Part shown: in pieces, positions 44,701 through 54,029 of the stretch | Position numbering within the stretch: position 1 is the stretch's first letter | Layout of the letters: the number at the start of each line of letters is the position of its first letter | Made by a program: the position numbers and the translations under genes | Source: an uncultured Alteromonadaceae bacterium | GTDB taxonomy: Bacteria; Pseudomonadota; Gammaproteobacteria; Enterobacterales; Alteromonadaceae | Length of the DNA stretch: 64,000 bases | Direction of reading: 5' to 3' | Assembly: GCA_913056495.1 (NCBI GenBank) | Contig: CAJXMO010000009.1 | Location: forward strand, 62,001-126,000 | Notes under the pieces: model-generated | What the model was told of the DNA's origin: nothing | The model's database searches: none | Seen by the model: only the letters and a program-made list of their open reading frames with translations

Positions 44701-46239
44701 TGGAATGACATGATCATCCCAGCCTTGCGGTTTAAGATCTTCATCTGATAAATCTAAAAATCTCGCATAACGGCCATTGCTTGTAACACTGACTGCATAA
44801 GGGTCAATCACTTCTGTTGTTACAAACTCATCATCTTGATGATGGAAAACATTCACTTCGTAACGGAATAATTTTCTATCCAAGTCAGCTCTGGTGCCCT
44901 GGTAAGACCAAATACCGGTTGCTGAATCAAAATTCATCGCCATTTCACCGGCTGATGTGTATTCACCTGATTCGTCTTTATCGTTATAAAGTTTTAATTT
45001 TACATTCAGCGCAGTAGGTGCCCAAACAGCAGCGGTAACCGTATCGCCTTCATAAGTAATACCGAGCGTCGCTTCATCAGCATCCATATCACCCATTGTA
45101 TAAAGTGCATCTAATACACCGGCCGTTTGTATCAGGTTGCCTGCAATCATTTCGCCGTTTGCATCTAACGCGATAAGCGTCACTCTGCCTCGTAGCATTT
45201 CTTTCGCTAATTCAGGGTCAATGGCCTCGGCTGACGTGAACGTCGTCATATCCTGGCGATATAAAGCGCGAGCTTTTTGAGCATCGTTTAAAGCACCTTC
45301 ATTGCGAGTAAACTCAACATAATTGACTCCGCGGTAGCCTTCACCCGGGAAAAGTTTGGCTTTAGTATTTGCAGCATAAAGCCTGATAACTTCTGCATCT
45401 GAATTGTTGTACATGACAGTGTCAACATCAAACCAGTGACCTGCCATTTCTGTACTAATTGCGCGAACGCCATCTGTTGGATCGCCGGGTTCGCTATAGT
45501 AAGGATAAATTGATGCGAGTGGTTGATTGGTTGAACCCACAGCCACGTAATTCATTCTGTCGACATTTGCGTCACTAATCGTTCCGCGCATATCTTCATC
45601 TATCGGCGTTTTAATATTGCCTTCGTGAACAATAAAATTAAAGCAATCTGTATGTTCTTCAAGCAGTCTGAAAGTCCAGTACACACCATAATTTGGATCA
45701 AATCCATCCGGTTTCAGCCCGGTTTGCCAGTCGGTTCCCCAGTATTCATTATTTTCAGGGTCCTGAGTTGCACCGGGTTCCTGATAGTCTGGATCGTAGG
45801 CATTACAGTCAGCATTATTCCAGGCATGGATAATTAAATCACTGTCAACATCTGCTTCTGAAATATCAGGACGCCAGAAAAATAAGGTCGCAAATTCTTC
45901 ACCTTCTGCTTCACGATATGCGGGTGTGGCTTCTGTTATTTCTAAAGGTGCGTTTTCATGACGGCCTTTGGCTTCACATGAATGCTGGACTGGATTATAG
46001 GTTTGGCCTGAGCACTCCAGAGGAACTCTTTCGCATTGCAATGCACCCGCTTCATTTAAAATGGGTTCACCAAAACTGTCTGCTTTGATGGTGTCCGGGT
46101 ATGAGCAAACAAGAGAAGTGTCAATTTGACTAATGTTCTTTTGCTCTTTTAACCCTTGCTCGTTTGACAGGTTACACCCTGATAACAATCCGGCTACAGC
46201 GGTCGCAATCAGAGATAGCTGTATCTTTTTTTCTATCAT
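41713..46239 (-). CDS. pulA: Giant multidomain pullulanase (GH13) lipoprotein
   Basis: 1508 residues. Lipobox LSGC (Cys22). An N-terminal CBM41/pullulanase-associated region (about 95-200) and a CBM48-like region (about 390-490) precede the GH13 barrel. The type-I pullulanase signature appears as FNWGYDPYVYNAPEGSYAS (about 646). Catalytic regions are DVVYNHT, FRFDLMNF (nucleophile Asp, about 765), FYGEGWNYG (acid/base Glu, about 791) and DKHDNE (about 887). Three consecutive C-terminal modules (from about 1173, 1280 and 1388) share VYMKGEMNGWSDN/YGFKVANTDWS-like motifs, resembling SusE-type starch-binding domains. It debranches alpha-1,6 linkages at the cell surface. It is divergent from the TBDR gene with a shared regulatory motif between them. 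Confidence 0.93.
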   Translation of the reverse strand: MIEKKIQLSLIATAVAGLLSGCNLSNEQGLKEQKNISQIDTSLVCSYPDTIKADSFGEPILNEAGALQCERVPLECSGQTYNPVQHSCEAKGRHENAPLEITEATPAYREAEGEEFATLFFWRPDISEADVDSDLIIHAWNNADCNAYDPDYQEPGATQDPENNEYWGTDWQTGLKPDGFDPNYGVYWTFRLLEEHTDCFNFIVHEGNIKTPIDEDMRGTISDANVDRMNYVAVGSTNQPLASIYPYYSEPGDPTDGVRAISTEMAGHWFDVDTVMYNNSDAEVIRLYAANTKAKLFPGEGYRGVNYVEFTRNEGALNDAQKARALYRQDMTTFTSAEAIDPELAKEMLRGRVTLIALDANGEMIAGNLIQTAGVLDALYTMGDMDADEATLGITYEGDTVTAAVWAPTALNVKLKLYNDKDESGEYTSAGEMAMNFDSATGIWSYQGTRADLDRKLFRYEVNVFHHQDDEFVTTEVIDPYAVSVTSNGRYARFLDLSDEDLKPQGWDDHVIPTVDNPEDIIVYEGHIRDFSILDESTPAEYRGKYLAFTAEDSDPVNHLKSLADAGLNMFQILPANDIASINEDENARVELTDTVGDLCAVWDGFEACSYANEGVVIKDLLETLDPQGEKAVQLQKDLRGLDGFNWGYDPYVYNAPEGSYASNPEDTSRIIEMRAMVQALHGIGLRTSLDVVYNHTNSTGLWDNSVLDKIVPGYYYRRDVNTGDVLTETCCQDTAAENVMFAKLMTDSLVSWSANFKFDAFRFDLMNFLDKDDLLAARDAVAAVDADTYFYGEGWNYGAVASTGGTQGNMAGTEIGTFSDVQRDGVRYAALFNSDGNANDVDQARIGLVANISDYTLKSASGVFGELNGFNKPGQAMDPADTINYVDKHDNETLWDQLQYNLPEYMGAYDRTRIHAVAGSFPLFSQGIPFIQMGSDLLRSKSMDRNSYDSGDWLNKVDFTKQSNNWNVSLPIEVTDADRAKALLANSNLQVGSSEIELASELYKEFLKIRTSSKLFRLTTAEQIKDRVGFHNLGSNQTHGVVVMSIDDGVGCLNAVQDFEGNCDESESSNMREDLDTNYDAMVVVFNGTTSEQTMTVPTASGFTLHTVQQSSYDSTTTSANFYSDENNGYFTVPALTTAVFAKVQNGAQGEGLNSLATIGRPDVPPYGTTVVYMKGEMNGWSDNDDYIFNFIGNSSYAFTTELTAGTYGFKVANTDWSYPNIGGAVSFNVGDTATLGANGDNNSLTIDENGSYTFVLNAAERNMPTLTVRKAVEKPTYGQTSVYIRGTVNAGGGWNTNDPMVFTGNGMYVTSIYLTTGDYAFKMASEDWSTVNLGASGATATLGNALTLSGTDNGDISLSIAEDGEYVFAVDTSDASAPVLTVSKDNTTYPGTTVYAKGSFNGWSDNADHTFTYYGNGYYVLNIDAETIGAGAEFKIASSDWSTIDFGMDADITLGSLGQVVDLARSGSNINFEVSGSVDLSMLLHVTDDSAHKATIQVIDLAEYEF

Positions 46240-46303
46240 ATTTTTTCACTCCAGTGCTGAAAATAGTATTCAGGAAAACAACCTGATATCAGGCATGACT
46301 GGC

Positions 46304-46336
46304 AGCTTACAAAAATACTAGTTAAGAAACGGTTAA
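46304..46336 (-). promoter_or_regulatory. Starch-locus promoter box 1 (pullulanase)
   Basis: On the minus strand, TTAACC and TTAACT half-sites start 11 bp apart (46336 and 46325). A -10-like TAAGCT (46309-46304) begins 12 nt after the second half-site core TTAAC, that is with 11 nt between. It lies about 80 bp before the start codon. This is one of five identical architectures. Confidence 0.65.
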
Positions 46337-46441
46337 CGAAAATTTCAAATGTTAATAATTTTAATGTTTTGTTCTGACCTGTCTGGTTTGGTTTGTTTTT
46401 ATAACGGTTCTCATTAAAAAGATTTTAATTTAACTGGTTTG

Positions 46442-46474
46442 TTAACCAATTTTTAACCTTGCGATGAATATTCT
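46442..46474 (+). promoter_or_regulatory. Starch-locus promoter box 2 (TBDR)
   Basis: TTAACC half-sites start at 46442 and 46453 (11 bp apart), with a third TTAACT at 46430. The -10-like TATTCT (46469-46474) has the same 11-nt offset as in the other four promoters. It lies about 85 bp before the TBDR start. Confidence 0.68.
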
Positions 46475-46557
46475 GCTTTTACTAGCAATCCGACTGTCCA
46501 TTTTATCAATGGGAACAGCATAAATTCACAACAAAAAGAGTTTGAGGAAAGATGCAT

Positions 46558-49500
46558 ATGAGTAAATTCAAACCGAGTCTGTTGACATTGGCTTTGATTA
46601 CCAGTGGTTTAACATTCACTTCGTTACATGCCGAGGAATTGGATACTGAAGTTCAGCAAGTTGAAGCTACAGAAAATACAGAACAAGAAGAAGCACAGGA
46701 TGCTCCAGAGGTTATTACGGTAACCGGTATGCGCCGCAGTTTAATAGAATCAGTTAATATTAAACGTTATTCAGATACTATGGTGGATGCTGTTACAGCG
46801 GATGATTTAGGGTCTTTACCTGACCTGTCAATTTCGGACTCTTTATCTCGTTTACCCGGCGTAACCGCTATCCGTAACGGTGGTCAAGCGAGTGAATTGA
46901 ATATCCGTGGCTTATCGGGCCAATATGTATTTGCGACATTGAATGGTCGTGAGCAGGTATCTTCAGCGGGTGGTCGAAGTGTTGAGTTTTCTCAGTTCCC
47001 GTCAGAGTTAATTAACACAGCCCAAGTGCATAAATCGCAAAAAGCTTCATTAATTGAAGGCGGGGTAGCCGGTACAATCGATTTACAAACTGCAAATCCA
47101 CTAAATAACAGAGATCAATATTCAGGTAATGTGAATTTACAGCTCACATCTAACTCTCGTTCAGATGATCACCCCGATGCTGTAGATGTGGGCCATAGAT
47201 TCAGTTTATCACTTCAGGGTAAATTTTTAGACAATACTTTAGGCGTCGCGGTTGGCTTTGCTAGATTGTTCCAACCCAGAGTATCCACTCAATTTGTTGG
47301 TTATAATTTCAACTATGATCAAGTTCGTTATGACAACCTGCAAGGTTTAAGTGATTGTGGTAACAGTGAAACTGACCCTTACTGGAGAGAAGGTGGATGT
47401 TTTGCGTATAGCGGCGGTTTTGAAATGATGTCGCGCGGCGGTGAAGATGAGCGCAACGGCTTGATGAGTACGCTTGTCTGGGAGCCCAGTGATGAGTTTG
47501 TTTTGAAAGCAGATGCTTTTTATTCAACATTTGACTCTCAAGCTTGGGACCGTGGTATTCAGGTATTGGGTTTAGGCAGTATAAACTCCACTAACCATTT
47601 AACCAGTGTTGAAATGCGAGAACCGAGTGTCGTTGGCAATGATGAAGACGGCTATTCTATTATTGGTGGCAAATATTACGCGTCTTTAACCACACCGTTT
47701 GCAACCTATGACCCGGCTGATTCCTGCATGGCGGCTTCAGACGGTAAAGTGCAGGCACCCTGTATTGCAGCATCCGGTGCACAAGGTGTAAATCCATTAC
47801 ATATTACCAATATGGCAGATGATGCGACGCGAGAAAGTGAAACGCTGACCCTGGGTTTAAATGCCAAATGGACTTTTGATGATTTTGTAATCTCAGCTGA
47901 CTGGTCTCACTCGAAAGCATCAGAAGATTCGTTTGACCGGACCATGAGTCTGGTGATGTTTGAAAATGCCGCGGCTGCTACACCAAAAGTTGAAACCGAT
48001 TTGGTACTGGATTACCGAATGGACGGGCTGAAAGTGCCAAGTGTTTCTGTGACGGATGCTGCAGGCGAAGCGGTAGATTTTACCGACGTGAATAAAATGA
48101 TGGTAACCAGTTATTCTCAATTTCCTCGCTATGAAGAAAACCAGGCAGATGCGGTACGTTTAGATATTGATTATATGCTGGATAACGACTTTATCACGTC
48201 AATTGAAGCCGGTGTTCGTATATCAGAACGTAAACATACGCTAGAGCGAGGTGTTTGGTCTTATGGCGGCCCGGGTCATTTTGAAGACGGCATTCACCGC
48301 AATAAACGCAGCTGGGATCAGATGCGCCAAGGTAACTATATTGTATGGGCCGGTGGCGAAGAAATTGAGCGTTTTGCGCCTTATCAGTTAAGTGAAAATG
48401 AAGTTGAAGTCGTTAAATTTAATGATGAATTTGCGTCACTACCTGCATTTTTATCGATTGACAATGAAGCCATCGCAGATAACTGGCTGGTGGATTCAAA
48501 TGGTAATCCACTTGATCGTGATGCAGTGGATGTATGGGAAGGCGCAGACTGGACGATAACTCAGGACAGAGATATTACTGAGAAAGTAAAATCTGCTTAT
48601 GTTATGGCAAATTTAAGCACCAGTATTATGGATATGCCCTTAACCGGTAACATTGGTGTGCGTTTTGTTGAATCTGAACAAATCTCGTTTGGCGTTAGCG
48701 CAGCACCAACATCAAGAGAAGTGAAACTGGATGAAGAAGGCAACCCAGTTCTGGATAAAAATGGCCGGGAAGTTCTGGAGGTTGTAGGGACTGGTGATGA
48801 AATTACTGATGATGTTGGGGTTACGCGCAGCTCTCATCTGTATCGCGAACTGAGTCATGATTTTGACAATGTATTACCGTCATTAAACCTGAGCTTAAGT
48901 CTGACAAATAATGATTATCTGAAGTTCGCTATGGCGAAAGTAATCGCACGTCCTGAGTTATCTCAGATGGCAGTTAGTGGCAATTATAATTATGAAATTA
49001 ATCGACCGCGTGACGGTAAAGATGTAGTTAATATGGATATGAGTACCAGTCCTTACCTAGAACCGTTTCAGGCGACTCAGTACGATATTTCATACGAGCA
49101 CTATTTCACGGAAACCGATGGTAACTTCTTTGTAGCTTTATATAACAAAGATATTGAATCTTTTACTGATACAACCACCATTTTTGACTTTGATTTTGCA
49201 GCTGCGGGTATTGACCTACCAACCACTTCAGACAGTGGCCAGCCTGTTGAGCCGGGTGATTTAAATGTCACTGTCAATAATGATAAAGGCGGATATGTTC
49301 GTGGTTATGAAATCGGCTATACCCAAACGTTTGATTTTTTACCTGCGCCATTCAATGGCCTGGGTTTCTCGGGAAGCTACTCTCACACTGAAAGTGAAAT
49401 TACCCGTACTGTCAATATCGGAACGGGTCAGGGTGACGTTGAAACGCCTATCGAAGGTTTATCGCCCAATATTTATAGTTTCACTGTTTTCTTTAACTAT

Positions 49501-49776
49501 GACGATGTGCTTGAAACTTATCTGAATGCCCGCTACCGGGAATCTTATTTGGGTCGACAAATAGCTGTGGGTTCTGACCAGTCGGCTTTTTTCAGTGAAG
49601 AAACGATTCTGGATTATCAAATTAAATACAAGTTTAGCGAGGATTTTAATGTGCTCTTCTCTATTAATAATCTAACAGATGAAGCAAACCGTTCTTACTT
49701 CGGTGACAGAAGTAAAACCGGTACGATTCAGTACTTTGGCCGTAACTATTTCTTAGGCTTTAATTACAGCCTGTAG
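46558..49776 (+). CDS. TonB-dependent receptor of the starch locus
   Basis: 1072 residues from ATG 46558 (MSKFKPSLL), preferred to 46552 because GAGGAA sits at proper spacing. The signal peptide ends near SLHAEE. An acidic linker (about 25-50) leads to the VITVTGMRRSL box and the plug (LGSLPDLSISDSLSRLPGV, LNIRGL). The barrel ends YFLGFNYSL. It probably imports malto-oligosaccharides produced by the neighbouring pullulanase and amylases. The same long TBDR subfamily as the receptor at 17747. Confidence 0.9.
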   Translation: MSKFKPSLLTLALITSGLTFTSLHAEELDTEVQQVEATENTEQEEAQDAPEVITVTGMRRSLIESVNIKRYSDTMVDAVTADDLGSLPDLSISDSLSRLPGVTAIRNGGQASELNIRGLSGQYVFATLNGREQVSSAGGRSVEFSQFPSELINTAQVHKSQKASLIEGGVAGTIDLQTANPLNNRDQYSGNVNLQLTSNSRSDDHPDAVDVGHRFSLSLQGKFLDNTLGVAVGFARLFQPRVSTQFVGYNFNYDQVRYDNLQGLSDCGNSETDPYWREGGCFAYSGGFEMMSRGGEDERNGLMSTLVWEPSDEFVLKADAFYSTFDSQAWDRGIQVLGLGSINSTNHLTSVEMREPSVVGNDEDGYSIIGGKYYASLTTPFATYDPADSCMAASDGKVQAPCIAASGAQGVNPLHITNMADDATRESETLTLGLNAKWTFDDFVISADWSHSKASEDSFDRTMSLVMFENAAAATPKVETDLVLDYRMDGLKVPSVSVTDAAGEAVDFTDVNKMMVTSYSQFPRYEENQADAVRLDIDYMLDNDFITSIEAGVRISERKHTLERGVWSYGGPGHFEDGIHRNKRSWDQMRQGNYIVWAGGEEIERFAPYQLSENEVEVVKFNDEFASLPAFLSIDNEAIADNWLVDSNGNPLDRDAVDVWEGADWTITQDRDITEKVKSAYVMANLSTSIMDMPLTGNIGVRFVESEQISFGVSAAPTSREVKLDEEGNPVLDKNGREVLEVVGTGDEITDDVGVTRSSHLYRELSHDFDNVLPSLNLSLSLTNNDYLKFAMAKVIARPELSQMAVSGNYNYEINRPRDGKDVVNMDMSTSPYLEPFQATQYDISYEHYFTETDGNFFVALYNKDIESFTDTTTIFDFDFAAAGIDLPTTSDSGQPVEPGDLNVTVNNDKGGYVRGYEIGYTQTFDFLPAPFNGLGFSGSYSHTESEITRTVNIGTGQGDVETPIEGLSPNIYSFTVFFNYDDVLETYLNARYRESYLGRQIAVGSDQSAFFSEETILDYQIKYKFSEDFNVLFSINNLTDEANRSYFGDRSKTGTIQYFGRNYFLGFNYSL

Positions 49777-49808
49777 TAGGTCTATTTCGGTTAATCATAA
49801 AAACACAG

Positions 49809-49836
49809 AGCCCAAATTAATTTTGGGCTTTTTTTT
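49809..49836 (+). terminator. Terminator between TBDR and GH13 lipoprotein genes
   Basis: AGCCCAAA pairs with TTTGGGCT and is followed by eight T residues. It lies 32 bp after the TBDR stop and only 24 bp before the next start codon, so the GH13 gene depends on read-through or on antitermination. Confidence 0.85.
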
Positions 49837-49860
49837 CGACTAGATACATACAGAGCTCTT

Positions 49861-51756
49861 ATGAAGAATATTTTATCTCCAATTCCAGTTAAACCCGTTC
49901 TGGCTTCAGTGGCTGCCTGCATTTTAGCGGCCTGTACATCAGGCAAAATGACAGCTGAACCTGCAGAAAATACAATCACTAAAGACAAATTTGTTGTTTA
50001 TCAGGTTTTTACAAGATTGTTTGGTAACAAAAATACGACTAATAAACCCTGGGGGACCATTGAAGAAAACGGAGTTGGTAAGTTTTCAGACTTTACACCT
50101 GAAGCATTGCAAGGCATCAAACAGTTAGGCGTGACACACATCTGGTACACAGGTGTACCTCATCATGCCTTGATAAATGATTATACTGAATATGGAATCA
50201 GTAATGATGATCCTGATGTAGTGAAAGGTCGTGCCGGTTCACCTTATGCAGTTAAAGATTATTATTCTGTTAACCCTGATTTAGCGAACGATCCTGCAAA
50301 TCGTGTTGCAGAATTTGAGGCCTTAATTGAGCGTACTCATGCACAGGATATGAAGGTTATTATTGATATAGTGCCGAATCATATCGCCAGAAAATATGAG
50401 TCGTTAGGCAAACCGGACGGTGTGGAAGATTTTGGCGCATCAGATAATACCCAAGTAGAATACGCCAGAGACAATAATTTTTATTATATTCCCGGAAAAG
50501 AATTTGAGGTCCCTGAATATGAGGGAGGTTACCAACCTTTAGGCGGTGAGGCTCATCCAGCTGCTGATGGTCAGTTTGATGAGAATCCGGCAAAGTGGAC
50601 GGGTAACGGCTCTCGTAAAGCTCAGCCAAACTCTCACGACTGGTATGAAACCGTAAAAATAAACTATGGTGTGCGACCAGATGGCAGTCATGACTTTGCT
50701 GATTTACCAGACAGTTATGCACTAAAAGATTATCAGCAGCATTATGCTTTCTGGCAAACGAAATCTGTGCCTGATTCCTGGAAAAAATTTAAAGATATTG
50801 CCTTATTCTGGACCGAAAAAGGGGTAGATGGTTTCCGCTTTGATATGGCTGAAATGGTTCCGGTTGAGTTTTGGAGCTATATGAACTCAGCAATCAAAAT
50901 GGCTAACCCGGACGCTTTCCTGTTAGCTGAAATTTATAATCCAGCACGCTACCGTGATTATATTCACTTAGGCAAAATGGACTATTTATACGATAAAGTC
51001 GATTTTTACGATAGTATAAAACGGGTTATGCAGGGCAAAGACTCAACTGATCATCTGGTTTCAATTCAAAGCCGGTTTGCTGATATTGAGCACCATTTAT
51101 TACATTTCCTTGATAACCATGATGAACAGCGTTTACCAAGTCCTGACTTTGCCGGCTCGGCAGAAAAAGGAAGACCAGCTATGGTCGTATCGGCCACTGT
51201 GAGCAGCTCGCCTATGATGATTTATTTTGGGCAGGAAGTGGGTGAAGACGGTAGTGAAAATATGGGATTTGGCACAGCTACCCGCACGACTATTTTTGAT
51301 TATGCAGGTGTTCCAGCTCATCAGAGATGGATGAACGACGGTAAATTTGACGGTGGGCAGCTATCCTCAAAAGAGCTGGCTTTAAGAGATTTTTATCAAC
51401 GTTTGCTAACTTTTACTAAGCAAAGCAGTGCAATGACAGGTGATTATGCTGATTTACATTTGGTGAATCGTTCTGCTAATCACGACGTTTACACAGATAA
51501 ATTATTTTCTTATGCTCGATTTGATGCTAACCAAAAATTATTTGTGATTGCGAATTTTTCTGAGCAGGCAACAGATGAAATCAACTTGATTATCCCGGCC
51601 CATGTAATAGATCAAATGCAGTTATCAGATGGCAAATATCAACTGGCAGAGCAATTGTATGGTAAGTATAAAACTGAGCTGATTGTTGAAGGTGGAACAG
51701 GTTATGTTCAAGTTCAGTTAACAGGCTTAGAGTCTTTTATATTAGAGGTTCAATAA
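49861..51756 (+). CDS. GH13 alpha-amylase-family lipoprotein
   Basis: 631 residues. Lipobox LAAC (about Cys25). GH13 regions: DIVPNH (about 168-173), GFRFDMAEM with nucleophile Asp (about 324), LLAEIYNP with acid/base Glu (about 360) and FLDNHDEQR with Asp (about 422). The N-terminal YQVFTRLFGN and the insert between beta3 and helix 3 suggest a maltogenic or neopullulanase-like subfamily, but I cannot name it. It follows the TBDR across a terminator. Surface or periplasmic action on starch oligosaccharides is expected. Confidence 0.88.
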   Translation: MKNILSPIPVKPVLASVAACILAACTSGKMTAEPAENTITKDKFVVYQVFTRLFGNKNTTNKPWGTIEENGVGKFSDFTPEALQGIKQLGVTHIWYTGVPHHALINDYTEYGISNDDPDVVKGRAGSPYAVKDYYSVNPDLANDPANRVAEFEALIERTHAQDMKVIIDIVPNHIARKYESLGKPDGVEDFGASDNTQVEYARDNNFYYIPGKEFEVPEYEGGYQPLGGEAHPAADGQFDENPAKWTGNGSRKAQPNSHDWYETVKINYGVRPDGSHDFADLPDSYALKDYQQHYAFWQTKSVPDSWKKFKDIALFWTEKGVDGFRFDMAEMVPVEFWSYMNSAIKMANPDAFLLAEIYNPARYRDYIHLGKMDYLYDKVDFYDSIKRVMQGKDSTDHLVSIQSRFADIEHHLLHFLDNHDEQRLPSPDFAGSAEKGRPAMVVSATVSSSPMMIYFGQEVGEDGSENMGFGTATRTTIFDYAGVPAHQRWMNDGKFDGGQLSSKELALRDFYQRLLTFTKQSSAMTGDYADLHLVNRSANHDVYTDKLFSYARFDANQKLFVIANFSEQATDEINLIIPAHVIDQMQLSDGKYQLAEQLYGKYKTELIVEGGTGYVQVQLTGLESFILEVQ

Positions 51757-51764
51757 GTCAAACA

Positions 51765-51796
51765 ATGCAGGTGATTAGCTCGCGAATCACCTGCAT
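51765..51796. terminator. Bidirectional terminator between convergent genes
   Basis: ATGCAGGTGATT (51765-51776) pairs perfectly with AATCACCTGCAT (51785-51796). It separates the GH13 gene (+) from the histidine kinase gene (-). Confidence 0.75.
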
Positions 51797-51817
51797 CTAT
51801 CACTTAATCAAAATTAA

Positions 51818-53107
51818 TCAGGCAAGTTTGAGTGAGACTTCTCTACCATTGTTAAGCTTTTTCACCTGATATTCGATACCCAGTTTTTTGGCCAGTTTAT
51901 CCACTATTACCAAACCAATACCAAATCCTGAGGATTCGGACGGATTGTTTATGTTTTTATCTTGATTGACAATTTTTAGCCTATGGTTTTGTATCGTGAT
52001 TGTGATATCAGCTTCCTGACTATGTTGAAATGCATTTCGAATTAGGTTGTTAATCATGATTAGGAGCGCGACATAGTGGTTACGGACGATTTCAGGTTCT
52101 GCATAAATACTGATTTTGATATTTTTATTTTTTATCAGGAACTGATTATCCTCAATCGACTTTTCCACTATCTCTTTCAGATTGCAATCAGTAAGGTTCA
52201 GGTCTTCAAAATTCTCCTTGCTTAGCCACAACAGTGTTTCCATTTGGTAGCGCATATCCGATATGGCTGATTCCATATTGGTTAATACTGAACGTTCTTT
52301 TGGCGAGAGATCCTGCATCATAAGTTCAAGTAATTCTATGTTGGTCGATAGCACTGTAATAGGTGTTCTGAGTTCGTGACTTGTATATTTAGCAAACGAC
52401 AGTTCTTCATCCAATACATTACTGATTCCGGACAGATTTTTATTAATTGCAAACGCCATATAGTTGAGTTTTGAAGACGTAAATTCAGGCGGAGGCGGGA
52501 TTTGTTTGCCGACATTAAGTTGGCTGGTCCATTCCGTAAATTTGTTAATATTGCTATTTGCGCTGGACAAGCGGTATAAAAAAAGTAGTAACAAGCTGGT
52601 GAATACAATTAAGCTTAATACGATGACTGGCTGTAGTGAATGATATAATTCAAGATTAATACTGTTAGTGGCAATATCCGTTTTATAGGTTAAATAGGCA
52701 TAACCTGTATCGGAGTTTCCTACGTCTTTGGGTAATATTAAGGTGTAATCAGGCGCGTTAAGCAGCCCGTTGTAACTTAATTTAATAATTGATGGCTGAT
52801 TTAGCTTTAGTGAGTGAATATCAGCGGAAGGAAAAGTGCGCTTAAGTTGTTTAATACCTACAACAAAACTAAAATTTTGTGATCTGTTAGCTAATGGGGG
52901 GTGATTCAGACTTTCAATTTCTTTAGGATCAGCCTGATATACGCTAACTGCTCTTTCGGCGAAATTAGCCAATTCGGTTGCGCGCTTGGCAGCGTGATTA
53001 ATATGAAATTCACTGACTTCTATGGTCACATAAATTGTGACAGAAAATAACCAAACTAGAAAAAACGTTATAACCGGGTTTAGGCGCAGTCTATATAGTT
53101 GCATCAT
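51818..53107 (-). CDS. Sensor histidine kinase
   Basis: 429-residue inner-membrane kinase. Transmembrane helices at about 11-30 and 159-178 bracket a periplasmic sensor of about 125 residues. The dimerisation/phosphoacceptor box is FAKYTSHELRTPI with His244; the ATPase domain shows NNLIRNAFQHS (N box) and GFGIGLVIVDKL (G box). Its gene overlaps the response-regulator gene by 17 bp. Position within the starch locus suggests sensing of maltodextrins or envelope state; the sensor domain itself gives no clue. Confidence 0.92.
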   Translation of the reverse strand: MMQLYRLRLNPVITFFLVWLFSVTIYVTIEVSEFHINHAAKRATELANFAERAVSVYQADPKEIESLNHPPLANRSQNFSFVVGIKQLKRTFPSADIHSLKLNQPSIIKLSYNGLLNAPDYTLILPKDVGNSDTGYAYLTYKTDIATNSINLELYHSLQPVIVLSLIVFTSLLLLFLYRLSSANSNINKFTEWTSQLNVGKQIPPPPEFTSSKLNYMAFAINKNLSGISNVLDEELSFAKYTSHELRTPITVLSTNIELLELMMQDLSPKERSVLTNMESAISDMRYQMETLLWLSKENFEDLNLTDCNLKEIVEKSIEDNQFLIKNKNIKISIYAEPEIVRNHYVALLIMINNLIRNAFQHSQEADITITIQNHRLKIVNQDKNINNPSESSGFGIGLVIVDKLAKKLGIEYQVKKLNNGREVSLKLA

Positions 53108-53780
53108 CTTTTTTTAATACAAATCCGAAATAGGGAACTGAGTGCACAATTTGTGTTGTGAATGGTTTATCCACTCGTTTTCTCAAATTATGAATATGCA
53201 CTTTTAAGCCATTACTATCAGGCGGATTGTCCGACCAAAGTGCATGCTCTAAATCTTGTTTGCTAACCGGGTTTGGCCAGGCTCTTGCCAAAGTGAGCAG
53301 TAACGACCAGTTCGACTTGGATAAGTCTAAAACGACCCCTTCGCGGATAACCTGGTGCTGGTTGGTATCCACGGTCAGTTCAAGTTGTTCAATATTAATA
53401 ATGCCGGACTGGCCTTGCTTGCGTTTTAGTAAAGCTGAGATGCGAATTTCAAGTTCTTTTAATTCAAACGGTTTGACTAGATAATCATCTGCACCGGCGT
53501 CAAACCCTTCAACTTTGTCGTTTAACTGAGCTCTTGAAGTGACTAAGATTAAAGGGGTATTAATGGCTAGGTCTCTCAATGACTTGCAGAGTTCGAAGCC
53601 TGAAATTTTAGGCATGTTGACATCCGAAATAATGACATCGTAGCTATTTTCCATTATCAGGTTAATGGCCTGCTGACCATTGGTGCAGTAATCACAATCA
53701 ATTTCTTTCAAATCAAGATAAGTCACAACACTGTCTACTAAACGAGAATCATCTTCAACAAGCAAAGCTCTGGTTTTCAT
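53091..53780 (-). CDS. OmpR/PhoB-family response regulator
   Basis: 229 residues from MKTRALLVEDDSR (ATG 53780); four more codons upstream are possible. The receiver has the acidic pocket EDD and the phosphoacceptor Asp in ISDVNMP (Asp57 counting from the longer start), Thr/Ser in LVTSR and Lys in LVKPF. The C-terminal winged helix (VLDLSKSNWSLLLTLARAWPNPVSKQDLEHALW, then LKVHIHNLRKRVDKP) is of the OmpR class, which binds tandem direct repeats one helical turn apart. Five such repeats precede genes of this locus, making it the likely activator. No such repeat is seen before its own gene. Confidence 0.92.
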   Translation of the reverse strand: MKTRALLVEDDSRLVDSVVTYLDLKEIDCDYCTNGQQAINLIMENSYDVIISDVNMPKISGFELCKSLRDLAINTPLILVTSRAQLNDKVEGFDAGADDYLVKPFELKELEIRISALLKRKQGQSGIINIEQLELTVDTNQHQVIREGVVLDLSKSNWSLLLTLARAWPNPVSKQDLEHALWSDNPPDSNGLKVHIHNLRKRVDKPFTTQIVHSVPYFGFVLKKDDATI

Positions 53781-54029
53781 AAATTTAAACACTCTGATAT
53801 TTAAACTGTTTAGCCAGAATCCCTTTTAGCATTTCAAATTCACTATTTTTATCTGATAGTAAGCTATAACGATTAAGTTATATTTCACATTAAAATATTA
53901 GTTATTAAATTTAATGAAGTGAATAGTTTTTACAATGAATACGTATGTTATCTGTTAAAAAACATTTAAAGGTGGCGCGGTTTTTGGTTTAGTTACTAGT
54001 CAGTCTATTTACAGAATTATAGAGTTAGT

